A DNA stretch of 64,000 bases from contig JBEKVI010000010.1 in assembly GCA_049514215.1 (NCBI GenBank), positions 29,959-93,958 of the forward strand. The letters are read 5' to 3'. A program made the position numbers and the translations under genes. Below are positions 35,784 through 45,671 of the stretch, one piece after another (the stretch's first letter is position 1; each line of letters opens with the position of its first letter). A model generated the notes under the pieces. The model searched no databases and was not told the DNA's origin. It worked only from the letters and a program-made list of their open reading frames with translations. The DNA is from BOG-994 sp049514215 (GTDB taxonomy: Bacteria > Pseudomonadota > Gammaproteobacteria > Burkholderiales > Burkholderiaceae_D).

Positions 35784-38700
35784 ATGATCCGCACCGAACG
35801 AGTCGCAATCAGCACGATGCAAGCCCGCTTTGCCGCGGCCTCGGACAAACGCCCTGCAGCAAGGAAATGTTCTGAAGCACGCCGCGCCTTTGGCGCGCCG
35901 CGCGCGATCCCGTTTCAGTTGAAAGTTCTGGCTTTGCTGCTGTTCGCGGGTTCATCCCAATCCGGTTTCTCGCAGGTGCTCCCGACAGGGTCGCTTCTCG
36001 ATCTGAATAGCAGTGCTCAATATGGCACAGCGAACGTTTTCCAGAACTTCAGCGTGACATTCACAGCCACCACGTCAGGGAACAACTACGTTCTATTCGC
36101 CTTCCGCCAGGACCCCGCTTACTGGACATTTGGCAATGTCGGACTTACCGTGCTGGGCAGCTCAGTTAACCTCCTGACCGATCCGACCTTCACGCAAGGC
36201 GGCAACGTTAGCGCGCAAAGCGGATTGCAGGCGCCTGCCAGTTGGGGAATCGTCTATCAGACCGGCACGACTCCCGCTGCGTCCGGATTCTGGGCCGCTC
36301 CTGGCAGCGGTGGCTACTCCACGACAAACGTCAACTCCGGCACCGCCGGTTCCTGGTATGACGGGGCAGTGGGCAGTTTCGACGGGATCTATCAGGGCGT
36401 CGACCTCGTCGGGGGTACCTCCTATACCATCAGTTTCACCGCACTGTCGAACAACCCAGCCAGCACCGCTGGCGGCATCGAGCTGGGCGTGTTCGCAGGC
36501 GCATGCCTGACCTTGACCGGATCGGACACCGCCTGCGTTCCCGGCAACGCGGGATTCACCCCGCTTGCGACACCGGGTCAAACCGCCAACGCCGGCTCGA
36601 GCGCGACTAACATCACTTCGGTCGTAACAGCGTCAGGTCTGGCCGCCAATCCTCAGACAGTACTGCCCATCTTTGACGGAGGGACGCTAACGCTGGACGG
36701 GACCACACTTACGCCCTACTCGTTCACCATTACCGCGAACAACGGGACGATCGATCTGGCCGGCACCAGTGCGACAATCTCAAATCCGATCGCCGACAAC
36801 AGTGCTGGAACACCAGGCAGCCTTGCCATCATCAATAGCGGCCACGGGGGCGCACTGACGCTGTCGGCCGCGAACACCTACTCGGGCAGCACCACGATTG
36901 GAACCGGCGCCACGCTCGCCCTAAGCGGCGTTGGATCCATCGCGAGTTCGTCCGGATTGACGAATAACGGCATATTCGACATCAGTGGTGTCAATTCGAG
37001 CACGAGCATCCAGAGTCTCGCTGGTACCGGTAGCGTTTTGCTTGGAAGCAAGAACCTGACTTTGACCAACGCAATCGGGTCCTACTCGGGAACGATCGCC
37101 GGAGCCGGCAGCCTGACGCTGCAAGGCGGAATTGAAACCCTAACAGGTACCAACACCTATCTTGGCGGAACCAACCTCTATGGGGGAACGGTCGTGGTCA
37201 GCGCGGACGCGAACCTCGGCGCGGCGGCGGGAGTACTAAACTTTAACGGGGGCTCTCTGATCACCGCGCAGGGCATCACGAGCGCCCGCGCCATGACCAC
37301 CAGCGCAGCTGGCGGCACGATCAACAATGCGGGTAACAACAATACCTTCACTGGAAGCATCTCCGGATCTGGCGGAATGACTTTCACGGGGAGCGGTATC
37401 ACCACGCTTGACGCGGCCAACGCCTATTCGGGTGTGACGAGCCTAACCGCCGGCGTGCTGCGGCTTGGCAACAGTGGTGGCCTCGCCGGCAACCTCATCG
37501 TGGAACCGGGCGCCATCTTCCTGCCCGGATCCGGATCGATCGCGGGCTCCTCCACCAACGCTGGGGTGACCCTGTTGACCGCAGGACAAAGTGCCCGTAT
37601 CGGGGGAGGCTTGACCAATGAGAACATGCTCTCCGGTGCGGGTACGATCGTCGGTAATCTGAGCAACGGCAGCACCGGTACAGTGATTGCGGGAATGCCG
37701 CTCATGTCGGCCTCGGGGAAATTCGCACCGATGCCAGGCGGTGGCACGACCATGGTGCGCGGCAATGTTTCGATGGCCAGCGGAGGGGACTTTATCTTCG
37801 CGGTCGCCCCGACTGCGAGCCCCACCTCAGGTCCGGGAGGGTATGCGCCCAACGACGCCCACACCGAACTCGACGTGACGGGCAACATTCATCTGGGTGG
37901 CAAAATCACGGTCGACGCATCACCGGGAATCTATTTGAAGACCACCTACGTCTTGATCAATGACCCGAGCCCGCATGCGAGCATCACCGGGTCGTTTGCG
38001 AGCACGCTGGTACAGGGCCTGCCGCGTCAGGACGGTTATTACATGACTTACAACCCGGATCCCCAGGTTCTGCTGACGATCTATCCGAAGTCACCTTTCC
38101 TTACGTCCGGCAGTACGACCAATGAGAAGAATGTGGCGGCTGTCCTTGATTCCGCTGTCAAAAACTCGACCGGTGCGTTCGAGGAAGGCCTGTCGAGTCT
38201 TTTCGCGCAACCCGCCCAAGTCCGAAATGCCACCTTGGACCGGATCGATGGCGAACTCTATGCCGACATGCCTAGCGTACTCACCCAAGGCGTGCGCGAC
38301 AGCTGGAGTCCCGTATTCGCCCACATCGGTCTGTCTGATAACGTCAATGCCGATCCTGGTCAAAGCTTCTGGATCAGCACGACCGGTTCGGTCGGTCAGC
38401 TCCAGGGAGATGCAAACGCGAGCGGTATTCACGAGAACACCACTGATTTTCTCTTCGGCGGACAATCGGTCTGGCAAGGTTGGACTCTGGGCGGCGCGAT
38501 CGGCTCGAGCCAGATTGCCGCGAGCCGCGACGACGTTGGCGATAGCGCGTCGGCCGACCTGTGGCAAGCCGGTGTCTTCGCGGGCCATGACCTAGGCGAC
38601 GCGCGTCTGGGCTTACTTGCCGGATATTCCAGCGGCCACGTCGGATTTGCGCAGTCCTCTTTGCAGGCCTACCTGTGGAGTGGACAGGCGCGCGTGGCAC

Positions 38701-39146
38701 AGACATTCCCCGTCACCGCGAGCGACTCGGTCACGCCGATGGCCACAATCGATACGGCCCACCTTGACCTCGAAGGCGGGCACGAGACCGGCCCCCTTGG
38801 GGTAACCGTTCCCACGCAGAGCACAACCATGGCCGATGCGCGGCTGACGCTGCGCCTCGATCATCAATTAACGATCGCAGGCACACCCTGGACCGCGAGC
38901 GCGGCCCTTGGTGCGCTTGAAATGTTCAACGTCCCGCAGCATACGGTAGGACTCACCTTCAATGGAGCTCCCGACACCCCGTTCTACGTTGCCGGCGTAG
39001 GGCCGGACAGGACTCTTGTTGAATTCACTGCCGGACTCGCAACGCATGTCAGCGATGGCCTCGCGGTGGAACTTGGCTACCGAGGGTTTTATGGGGCGCA
39101 CACGCGCGTGAACGAGCTCAACGGTAAGGTGAACTGGACCTTTTGA
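35784..39146 (+). CDS. Autotransporter with PATR-repeat passenger (type V secretion)
   Basis: About 1120 residues. The start is uncertain (35784, 35817, or a TTG nearer the signal FQLKVLALLLFAG). The passenger (about residues 75-780) is Gly/Ser/Thr/Asn-rich beta-helix sequence and includes passenger-associated strand repeats such as LTLSAANTYSGSTTIGTGA and LTGTNTYLGGTNLYGGTVVV. The N-terminal ~200 residues form a distinct segment resembling a carbohydrate-binding or PEP-CTERM-like domain (LLTDPTFTQGG and similar). The C-terminal ~270 residues are the 12-strand translocator ending in NGKVNWTF, with the terminal Phe required for BAM recognition. No peptidase motif was seen, so an adhesin is the likeliest role. 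Confidence 0.88.
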   Translation: MIRTERVAISTMQARFAAASDKRPAARKCSEARRAFGAPRAIPFQLKVLALLLFAGSSQSGFSQVLPTGSLLDLNSSAQYGTANVFQNFSVTFTATTSGNNYVLFAFRQDPAYWTFGNVGLTVLGSSVNLLTDPTFTQGGNVSAQSGLQAPASWGIVYQTGTTPAASGFWAAPGSGGYSTTNVNSGTAGSWYDGAVGSFDGIYQGVDLVGGTSYTISFTALSNNPASTAGGIELGVFAGACLTLTGSDTACVPGNAGFTPLATPGQTANAGSSATNITSVVTASGLAANPQTVLPIFDGGTLTLDGTTLTPYSFTITANNGTIDLAGTSATISNPIADNSAGTPGSLAIINSGHGGALTLSAANTYSGSTTIGTGATLALSGVGSIASSSGLTNNGIFDISGVNSSTSIQSLAGTGSVLLGSKNLTLTNAIGSYSGTIAGAGSLTLQGGIETLTGTNTYLGGTNLYGGTVVVSADANLGAAAGVLNFNGGSLITAQGITSARAMTTSAAGGTINNAGNNNTFTGSISGSGGMTFTGSGITTLDAANAYSGVTSLTAGVLRLGNSGGLAGNLIVEPGAIFLPGSGSIAGSSTNAGVTLLTAGQSARIGGGLTNENMLSGAGTIVGNLSNGSTGTVIAGMPLMSASGKFAPMPGGGTTMVRGNVSMASGGDFIFAVAPTASPTSGPGGYAPNDAHTELDVTGNIHLGGKITVDASPGIYLKTTYVLINDPSPHASITGSFASTLVQGLPRQDGYYMTYNPDPQVLLTIYPKSPFLTSGSTTNEKNVAAVLDSAVKNSTGAFEEGLSSLFAQPAQVRNATLDRIDGELYADMPSVLTQGVRDSWSPVFAHIGLSDNVNADPGQSFWISTTGSVGQLQGDANASGIHENTTDFLFGGQSVWQGWTLGGAIGSSQIAASRDDVGDSASADLWQAGVFAGHDLGDARLGLLAGYSSGHVGFAQSSLQAYLWSGQARVAQTFPVTASDSVTPMATIDTAHLDLEGGHETGPLGVTVPTQSTTMADARLTLRLDHQLTIAGTPWTASAALGALEMFNVPQHTVGLTFNGAPDTPFYVAGVGPDRTLVEFTAGLATHVSDGLAVELGYRGFYGAHTRVNELNGKVNWTF

Positions 39147-39514
39147 GGCAACATTATCCCCGCCCTCCCTCCGAGCCGATCCTTCTGTAACCCGACCGGG
39201 ACCCTCCTGTTCTGGCGCGAGGCACAGTCCCGCGCCGTGCCCGCGTGAGCTGAGGTCCCTGGGACAACGCCGCCGCCCCCGATTCCGGTTGAAATCCGGG
39301 GGCACTCCATCAATCCCCTGCTTGCGGATGTCCAGCCACTCGCTTTGGAGCGCGTGCCGGATCGTGACACAAGTCACGGGTAAAACGGACGAAAGACGTA
39401 TCAACACGCCAAGCCGCTATCGGATCGTCCACGCTCACCGTCACCCAACGGGCCCCAAAAGCGCGCTCTTGTCCCTGCTGTCCGAATCGACCGCCGCTCG
39501 AGGTAGGATATCGC
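39147..39514 (+). other. Intergenic region with a terminator-like stem, 368 bp
   Basis: After the autotransporter stop, an inverted repeat at 39276-39302 (CCCCCGATT with AATCCGGGGG, one bulged C, 8-nt loop) forms a stable stem without a U-run. It may end the autotransporter transcript. The rest should hold the dpaL promoter; no gene seen. Confidence 0.4.
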
Positions 39515-40723
39515 ATGGTCTTTGCCAACCCCAACGCCGACCGTAGAGACTACGACTCGGGCCTGAAAAGCATCTTGAGCATCGAGCGCGGAAACGAGAG
39601 CCGGCGCTGGCTTTCAAGTTGGACCCTGTTAAGACCGGGTGCCACGCCGCTCTGGATGCTGCCCAGGGTGGCACGACGCCTTTCGATCGATCAACTATGG
39701 ATAAAGGACGAATCGCTACGCTCTCCCCTGGGCAGTTTCAAGTCACTGGGGGCGCCCATCGCCCTGTTGCGCCTCATCTTGCGGAGATGGCCAGAGCAGA
39801 ACTGGACGGCCGAGGATCTGTTGGCCGGTCGTCATGCGGGCCGACTGAAGGACTTTGTCGTCGTTAGTGCCACCGATGGGAACCACGGACGGGCGTTGGC
39901 CGCGGCAGCGCACAGCGTGGGTTGCCGATGCGTGATTGTGCTGCACGCGCGTGTCAGTCCGGAGCGTGAAGGGCCGATCGCCGCGCTTGGCGCGGAGATC
40001 GTGCGCATCAGTGGTAATTATGACCAGTCGGTCCAGGAAGCAGCGCACCTGGGCGCAGCCCATGGATGGCAGGTCGTGTCGGACACGTCGTACGATGGAT
40101 ACGAAGAAGTTCCGCGGGACGTGATGCAGGGTTATGCAATCATCGCCGAAGAGGTGTTAGAAGCGACGCAGAAACAAAAGGCCTGCCCCTTCACCCACGT
40201 GGTCCTGCAGGGAGGGGTCGGTGGATTGGCTGCAGGCATCGTAAGTCATTTTTGGGAACGCTACGGCGCTCGGCGACCTACCTTCATTGTGGTGGAACCC
40301 GAGCAAGCCGATTGCCTGCTTCAAAGTGCTCTTAACGGACGGCCATCACGGGCGTCGGGATCGGTGGACTCGGTCATGGCCGGCCTTGCATGCGGCGAGG
40401 CTTCCCCGATCGCCTGGCGGATCCTTCAGCCAAGCGTCGACATTTTCATGACGGTGACCGACGACGATGCGGTGCGTGCCATGCGCACCTTGGCCACGGG
40501 GGCCGAAGGAGACAGGCCCATGGTCAGCGGCGAGTCAGGAGCGGTGGGTCTGGCTGCGATGACCACATTGTCGGCCGATGCCCAGGGGTTGCGGCAGGCC
40601 GGAGTCGATCAGAACGCGCGCGTGTTACTGCTCAATACCGAGGGCGCGACGGCCCCACTGGTGTTTCATGCGTTGACGGGCCTCACGGCCGAAGAAGTGC
40701 GTTCTACGCAAGCTCGGTGGTAG
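39515..40723 (+). CDS. dpaL: Diaminopropionate ammonia-lyase
   Basis: 402 residues, fold-type II PLP enzyme that cleaves 2,3-diaminopropionate to pyruvate and two ammonia. PLP lysine K76 in LGSFKSLGA, substrate loop SATDGNHGRALA (about 117-128), phosphate-binding glycine loop QGGVGGLAAG. The family's Asp (D in ATDGNHG), used with D-isomers, is present. Sequence and length match DpaL rather than threonine synthase. It stands alone, convergent with the haem protein gene. Confidence 0.92.
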   Translation: MVFANPNADRRDYDSGLKSILSIERGNESRRWLSSWTLLRPGATPLWMLPRVARRLSIDQLWIKDESLRSPLGSFKSLGAPIALLRLILRRWPEQNWTAEDLLAGRHAGRLKDFVVVSATDGNHGRALAAAAHSVGCRCVIVLHARVSPEREGPIAALGAEIVRISGNYDQSVQEAAHLGAAHGWQVVSDTSYDGYEEVPRDVMQGYAIIAEEVLEATQKQKACPFTHVVLQGGVGGLAAGIVSHFWERYGARRPTFIVVEPEQADCLLQSALNGRPSRASGSVDSVMAGLACGEASPIAWRILQPSVDIFMTVTDDDAVRAMRTLATGAEGDRPMVSGESGAVGLAAMTTLSADAQGLRQAGVDQNARVLLLNTEGATAPLVFHALTGLTAEEVRSTQARW

Positions 40724-40757
40724 GCGCACTTTTTTGTTTGATCTCGAATCGAGGACG

Positions 40758-40772
40758 GCGCGGTCGCCGCGC
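40758..40772. terminator. GC-rich hairpin between convergent genes
   Basis: Perfect 6-bp arms GCGCGG/CCGCGC with a TCG loop, midway between the dpaL stop (40723) and the stop of the minus-strand gene (40798). No U-run follows on either strand; Rho-assisted or 3'-end protection is possible. Confidence 0.4.
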
Positions 40773-40797
40773 ACGACTTGGCACACGCAAGGCAGGA

Positions 40798-42978
40798 CTA
40801 GCGCGCCAGCGGATCGGGCCGTATTTGCACCTTAAAGACCTTGGGATAGGCGTCCTTGCCGCCTTCGCCATGGAAATTGGCCCGCGTTCCCGTGGTTGTC
40901 CACACCGCCCTTCCCTTCCATCCCGTATAGGGGTTGTCAATTCGACCGTCGAGATTCTTGCTGAAAAACCCGAGCGGATAGGGCACCCTAAGATTGACGA
41001 ACTTGCCGCGAACCAAAGCAAGCAGCCCCTCGCCGCCGTTGCTCGTCGCGATCGGGACGTCGGCACCCAATCCGAGTGTGTCGAAGCGGTCGACCCAGAC
41101 GTAGTAAGCGTGGTCAGCACTTCCAGCCTCGGTCACGCCCTTAAATTGGGGGCCCGGAAACGGGTACAACGTCCAACCTTCAGCACAAAGGTTACCCGTC
41201 GCTGCTTGGGGACCATTGAGGGACCCCTTGCATTTGCCTCGGTCGAAACTGGCGAGATGACCGCTCGAGAGAGCAGTCCAGACGATGCCGTATCGATCGA
41301 CGTCGACGCCTCGCGGCCCATAGGCGCCCTTTGGCATCGAGTAGATCTCGGTGAGCGCAGTTCTTTGGGGGTCAGATCCGGGAACAATCCGCTCGAGATA
41401 CCCCGGCTGATCATTGCCGCTAAATCCATAGTCCATGGATTGCCCCCAAATGGAACTATCCGTGGGACTCGGCTGGACTCCGTAGAGCCCGGCGATGACC
41501 CTCCTGTCTTTCGCGGGATCAGCTGGCTGATCCGCCTCGACAAAGTCGTCTCGTCGGCCGTTGCCATTGGTGTCGATGATCAACGGAGTCCAGCCTTGAG
41601 ACTTTTCTGCGTTGCCGGTTGCCAGATAACGCTTGGTGTTAAGCCATCCGGTCACGCCGGCCTGCGGACTACCTTCGCTCGTCCAAAGTGTGTCATCAGC
41701 ATCTCCGGCGAAGTACAGATGCTGGGTGGTAAAGCAAGTATCGATCAGCGACCACTTACCCGACTTCGGATCGTACATCGAGAGTTGCCGAACAGACGTC
41801 TCAACGGGCATCACGACGGCCGAGGGATGATCAGATCCCTTCTTGCAAAAGGCCGGATTGTCCGGACCCCGGATCCGGGCCGTAAACCAAACGCGCCCCT
41901 GGCTGTCCATCATGGGATTATGAATGCTGGTATGCCCGTCCCAAATTTTTTCGGCACCCCAGTAGGCGGAATTGCCTTTGGGCAGATCCAATGACGATGG
42001 CGTATTCGGGTCAAGGTACGGATGCCTGATTTGACTTGCGACATTCTTGACGGGATCGAGCACCGGTACCCAGTCCGTACTCTCTTCGGTCGATCCATAG
42101 ATGGGTCCATTCGCGTTCACCGTTGGATTGCGCTTATCGGTCGACACCGCATCATGCAGATAAGCCTTGTTGCTCGACCAGTCCCACATGGTGAATACGA
42201 CGTTGCGCTCCACACCTTGAGGACGCACCGGTTGGGCGAAAGGCAACTCCCCCGCTGCGATTCGATCCGTCCAGTCCGCAAACAAGGTTAATCCTTTGTC
42301 CGGCCCCAATCTCGATAAAGTCACCGCCATGTTTGTCATGGCCTGTCCGGCGGTCGTGCGCCGCTGCCAGGCGTCATAAGAAGTGCCCACGTTCTTGAAT
42401 AGATCCGGAACGATGCGCACGCCACGTGAGCCCAACGCGTGACACGACTGGCAAGAGTTCTTGATCGTGTCAATCCATTGATGTTGCGACTTCATGGCGA
42501 CCGGGATCTGGTTTCCGCCAGGACCTGTGCCGGGAAAATCGCTGGCATCAGGAATTTTCAGCATCGAATACCAGTACACGCCGGGGTAATACTGCGCGGC
42601 GGCCGCGGCAGAAGGTGCGACGACCGCGCGCAGCCGCAGATGCTCCCCTGGCCGGGCCTTTATCTTCGCGGAATCGATCAGACCGTAGCCTCTGACCCAA
42701 ACATCATAGCGCGCGTGCGGTAATTCCGGAATCACGAATCGACCCTGGTCGTCCGTTACGACCACCTTGGCATATTTGGTTGGAAGATCCCTCGTCTCGG
42801 CAATCACCCAGACGCCCGCTTCAGCGCCGTTGGCGCTCATGACAGTGCCGCCGAGGTCATTGGCGCCGATTTTGATCTCACTCGCCACCCCAGCTCGTGC
42901 ATCCAGGCCGAGGCTCGACGCGAGAATGGATGCGAACACGAGCACGCTGCGAGTGAGACCAATGAGCGGGTTCGACAT
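40798..42978 (-). CDS. Periplasmic mono-haem protein with carboxypeptidase-regulatory and beta-propeller-like domains
   Basis: 726 residues. Signal peptide; N-terminal carboxypeptidase-regulatory-like beta-sandwich (residues about 35-120, GTVMSANGAEAGVWV and VTDDQGRFVIPELP); then a single haem-c motif C176-Q-S-C-H180; and a long region of repeated W/G-D motifs resembling streptogramin-lyase (Vgb) propeller blades. Start 42978 has AGGAG upstream. The acting substrate is unknown; the fusion suggests a periplasmic redox enzyme or carrier. It is the second gene after an orphan binding protein, 110 bp apart on the same strand. A 534-codon frame on the opposite strand is a shadow. Confidence 0.85.
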   Translation of the reverse strand: MSNPLIGLTRSVLVFASILASSLGLDARAGVASEIKIGANDLGGTVMSANGAEAGVWVIAETRDLPTKYAKVVVTDDQGRFVIPELPHARYDVWVRGYGLIDSAKIKARPGEHLRLRAVVAPSAAAAAQYYPGVYWYSMLKIPDASDFPGTGPGGNQIPVAMKSQHQWIDTIKNSCQSCHALGSRGVRIVPDLFKNVGTSYDAWQRRTTAGQAMTNMAVTLSRLGPDKGLTLFADWTDRIAAGELPFAQPVRPQGVERNVVFTMWDWSSNKAYLHDAVSTDKRNPTVNANGPIYGSTEESTDWVPVLDPVKNVASQIRHPYLDPNTPSSLDLPKGNSAYWGAEKIWDGHTSIHNPMMDSQGRVWFTARIRGPDNPAFCKKGSDHPSAVVMPVETSVRQLSMYDPKSGKWSLIDTCFTTQHLYFAGDADDTLWTSEGSPQAGVTGWLNTKRYLATGNAEKSQGWTPLIIDTNGNGRRDDFVEADQPADPAKDRRVIAGLYGVQPSPTDSSIWGQSMDYGFSGNDQPGYLERIVPGSDPQRTALTEIYSMPKGAYGPRGVDVDRYGIVWTALSSGHLASFDRGKCKGSLNGPQAATGNLCAEGWTLYPFPGPQFKGVTEAGSADHAYYVWVDRFDTLGLGADVPIATSNGGEGLLALVRGKFVNLRVPYPLGFFSKNLDGRIDNPYTGWKGRAVWTTTGTRANFHGEGGKDAYPKVFKVQIRPDPLAR

Positions 42979-43088
42979 CGAGCTACTCCTTGCTATGTTC
43001 GTTGGATTTGCACCGGGTCGTTCGACGAAAGCATGCGAATGACGCACTGATTGGGCGGTCGAGGGTACACCGCTTCGCCAGGGGTTGC

Positions 43089-43955
43089 CTACTTTGCCGA
43101 ACCGGACCGCGCCGTTACAAGGCCGCTTCTTTCGATAGCGGCTTCTGCCCGGGGTGAGGACAGAAACTCGATGAATTTGCGCGCGGCGTCAGGTGCTGAA
43201 CCGAATTGACTTATTCCCGCGGAAAATACCGTGATCGATTGCACCTCATCCGGAATCGGACCGATAACGTCAACGCCCTTCACGGCCAGCAACTCGCTTA
43301 TTTGCTGAAAGCCGATCTCGGCGTCACCGCGGGCGATGACCGCGCCAACGGGCTCGCCTGGAATCATCCGACTCTTTGCCTTCAGTTGATCGGCTATGCC
43401 CAGCTTCCGAAACAGTTCCGTACTCACGTACACGCCGCTTGCGCTGTCGGAGTAAGCGATCGACCTTGCGTCCAGAAGCACGTGCCGAAGAGCGTCGACA
43501 GTTCGGATATCGGGCCGTGGCGCCCCGGACCGCACTGCCAGACCCACTTTCGAGAGAGCAAGGTCCACCTCGCTATCCGGCACAAGGGCGTGACGCTCGG
43601 CCAATTGATCGAGGGCCGTGCGGACCATGATCAACACATCTGCCGTTTCTCCTCGAGAAAGACGGACCGGAATCGCATCGTTCGTCGATCCCATGGAGGG
43701 CCCCCATGAGATGATGATCGAGTTGTGCGTCTCGCGCTCAAACTCGGGAGTCAGTTCTCTCAAAGCAGCCGCAAATCCGCCTGAGCACATCACGCGTACC
43801 TCTGCGGCGAGAGCGGATCCGCAAAGTGTCAGTGAACTCGCAGTGAGAAGCGCTGTCAGCGCGGGTACGATCAGACGTCGCACCGCCCGGAGCGAACGAC
43901 TCCACTCCATCAAAGAACGCGGACGATTCGAAAGGCCAATCTGCGTCGTGGTCAT
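43089..43955 (-). CDS. Orphan periplasmic substrate-binding protein (ModA/SBP_bac_11-like)
   Basis: 288 residues with a signal peptide (VPALTALLTASSLTLCGSALA). The mature start EVRVMCSGGFAAALREL and later RGDAEIGFQQISEL match the molybdate/sulfate-type binding-protein superfamily. No ABC permease or ATPase is adjacent, and the molybdate-specific residues cannot be confirmed, so this is likely one of the many partnerless family members. ATG 43955 is chosen; 43910 is an alternative. It probably shares a transcript with the downstream haem protein. Confidence 0.87.
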   Translation of the reverse strand: MTTTQIGLSNRPRSLMEWSRSLRAVRRLIVPALTALLTASSLTLCGSALAAEVRVMCSGGFAAALRELTPEFERETHNSIIISWGPSMGSTNDAIPVRLSRGETADVLIMVRTALDQLAERHALVPDSEVDLALSKVGLAVRSGAPRPDIRTVDALRHVLLDARSIAYSDSASGVYVSTELFRKLGIADQLKAKSRMIPGEPVGAVIARGDAEIGFQQISELLAVKGVDVIGPIPDEVQSITVFSAGISQFGSAPDAARKFIEFLSSPRAEAAIERSGLVTARSGSAK

Positions 43956-44156
43956 GTTACGTTTGAAGCGAAGAGTGATCGCGCGTGGCACGGCCCAGCA
44001 CGACATGCACCACCCAGGCTTTGGACCAGCGGCTAATGATAGCAGCCAGTAGGCGCGTTGGGGACTGGTCGACGAGCCAAGACGGCGGCTTCGCGAGAGG
44101 CGTGATAGCCGGCTTCACTCAGAAGTCTAGACGCGGTACGGATAGAGGCAGCCGAT

Positions 44157-45671
44157 CTAAGGCTTGCTCTCGGTTGGCTGCTCGGACGGATCCGCGGGCA
44201 AGCTCTTGGGTTCGGAGGGATCGTGTAAATCGCTATCGGACCAGCCCCCTCCCAGGTCCCCGATGAGCGACACGGCGGCCAACAGCCGGCTTTGCTGGAC
44301 GTTGAGCGCGCTTTGCTGATCGGTGAGCTGAGTCTCTTGTGCCACGGCGACGGTGGTGTAGTCGACCGTACCGGCCTGAAATTCCGACATCGCGATCTCG
44401 GTGCCACGAATGGCGTCGTGCACGGCCTTATCGAGCGCCTGCGCCTGGCTGGCAAGAATGCGCAGTCCAGACAGGTCGTTCTCCACGTTCTGGAAGGCCG
44501 TAAGCACGGTGTTACGGTAACTCGCCACGGCCGAATCATAGGCCGCGCGCGCGGCCTCCACTTCGGCTTGTCGCTCTCCAAAGTCAAACAGGGTCTCGGT
44601 GCCATTCGCGCCGACCGACCAGCTATAGTTGGCGGCATGCAAGAGGCCGTTGAGCGGTGATTGTGCAAATCCCGCCGAACCCGACAGCGATACGGTCGGG
44701 TAATAGGCGGCCACCGCGACGCCGATTGCGGCATTTTGCGCCTTCATCGTGCGTTCGGCTGCAGCAATGTCGGGACGCCGTTGCAGCAGCGTCGAAGGCA
44801 CGCCCACAGGAATCTCGGGCAGAGTTGGCATGACGTTGGTGCGGGCGAACTCGAGGTCCTCCGGTTTCTTGCCGACCAGAACCGCGATGGCGTGGGCATA
44901 TTGGGCACGCGCCACGCCCAGTCCGATCAGATTGGCTTGCGCGGATTCCAGAGCGACTTGAGCCGTGATCACGGCCGAGGGGGGCGTGGCCGTGATGCCC
45001 GCATTGCCTTGCGCCTTGGTGACACGTAGGGCGTCCTGGTAGGCCGCCACGGTTTTTTCCTCGAGATCGATGTTGGCGTCGGCCAGACGCAGCTCAATCA
45101 CCGTCGTCGCGAGCAAGGTCTGTTCCGATAAAGTGGCGTTGGCCAGGGTCGCCTCGTCGGACTGGGCGATCGCCGCATTTTCCTCGATGAGACGGCGTAT
45201 CTGACCCCAGATGTCGAGGGTCCAGCTGGCCGTACCATCGAGCGAACCGGACGAGAGGACACTACGTCCGCTCAAGCTCGCGCTGGGAATCGTTGTGAGT
45301 GTGGTCCCCTTGGCAGCGGGGCCGCCGCTTCGACTCGCCGAGGCGGTCAGTCCAATGACCGGGAAAAGCTGCGCGCGAGCCACTTTGACTTCAGCCACCG
45401 CCTGAAGGTAGTTCGCGTAGCTTTGACGGACCGTCTGATTCGACACGGCGACTTGGGGCTCGAGCTCGTCGAGCAGGGGGTCATGAAAATCGGTCCACCA
45501 ATTCCCTTTGGGCGCAGCATCCGAGGGTGTTGCTTTGGTCCAGCCGTCGGGGGCCTGTTCCTTGAACTCCCGGGAAACGGGCACGCTCGGACGGTTGTAG
45601 TCCGGACCCACCATGCAGCCCACAAGCAAGGACCCCAAGACCACGATCGCACAGAATTTCGAGGATTTCAT
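44157..45671 (-). CDS. RND efflux outer-membrane lipoprotein, NodT family
   Basis: 504 residues, TolC-like channel forming the outer-membrane exit of the efflux pump. Lipobox LVGC with lipidated Cys19, then VGPDYNRPSVPV, the canonical NodT start. Two homologous outer-membrane-efflux repeats follow, rich in Ala/Gln coiled coil. Its start overlaps the pump gene's stop by 4 bp (ATGA). It is the last gene of mdtA-mdtB-mdtC-nodT. The C-terminal ~20 residues are Pro/Ser-rich. Confidence 0.95.
   Translation of the reverse strand: MKSSKFCAIVVLGSLLVGCMVGPDYNRPSVPVSREFKEQAPDGWTKATPSDAAPKGNWWTDFHDPLLDELEPQVAVSNQTVRQSYANYLQAVAEVKVARAQLFPVIGLTASASRSGGPAAKGTTLTTIPSASLSGRSVLSSGSLDGTASWTLDIWGQIRRLIEENAAIAQSDEATLANATLSEQTLLATTVIELRLADANIDLEEKTVAAYQDALRVTKAQGNAGITATPPSAVITAQVALESAQANLIGLGVARAQYAHAIAVLVGKKPEDLEFARTNVMPTLPEIPVGVPSTLLQRRPDIAAAERTMKAQNAAIGVAVAAYYPTVSLSGSAGFAQSPLNGLLHAANYSWSVGANGTETLFDFGERQAEVEAARAAYDSAVASYRNTVLTAFQNVENDLSGLRILASQAQALDKAVHDAIRGTEIAMSEFQAGTVDYTTVAVAQETQLTDQQSALNVQQSRLLAAVSLIGDLGGGWSDSDLHDPSEPKSLPADPSEQPTESKP

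Noticed and set aside
36840..37640. Repetitive-looking DNA considered as a repeat array or CRISPR
   Set aside because: The repetition is at protein level: Gly/Thr/Ser-rich passenger repeats of the autotransporter. DNA repeats are not exact or evenly spaced.
40390..41994. 534-codon open frame on the plus strand
   Set aside because: It runs out of frame through dpaL and antisense to the haem protein gene; long antisense frames are expected in GC-rich coding DNA. No start signal or family.
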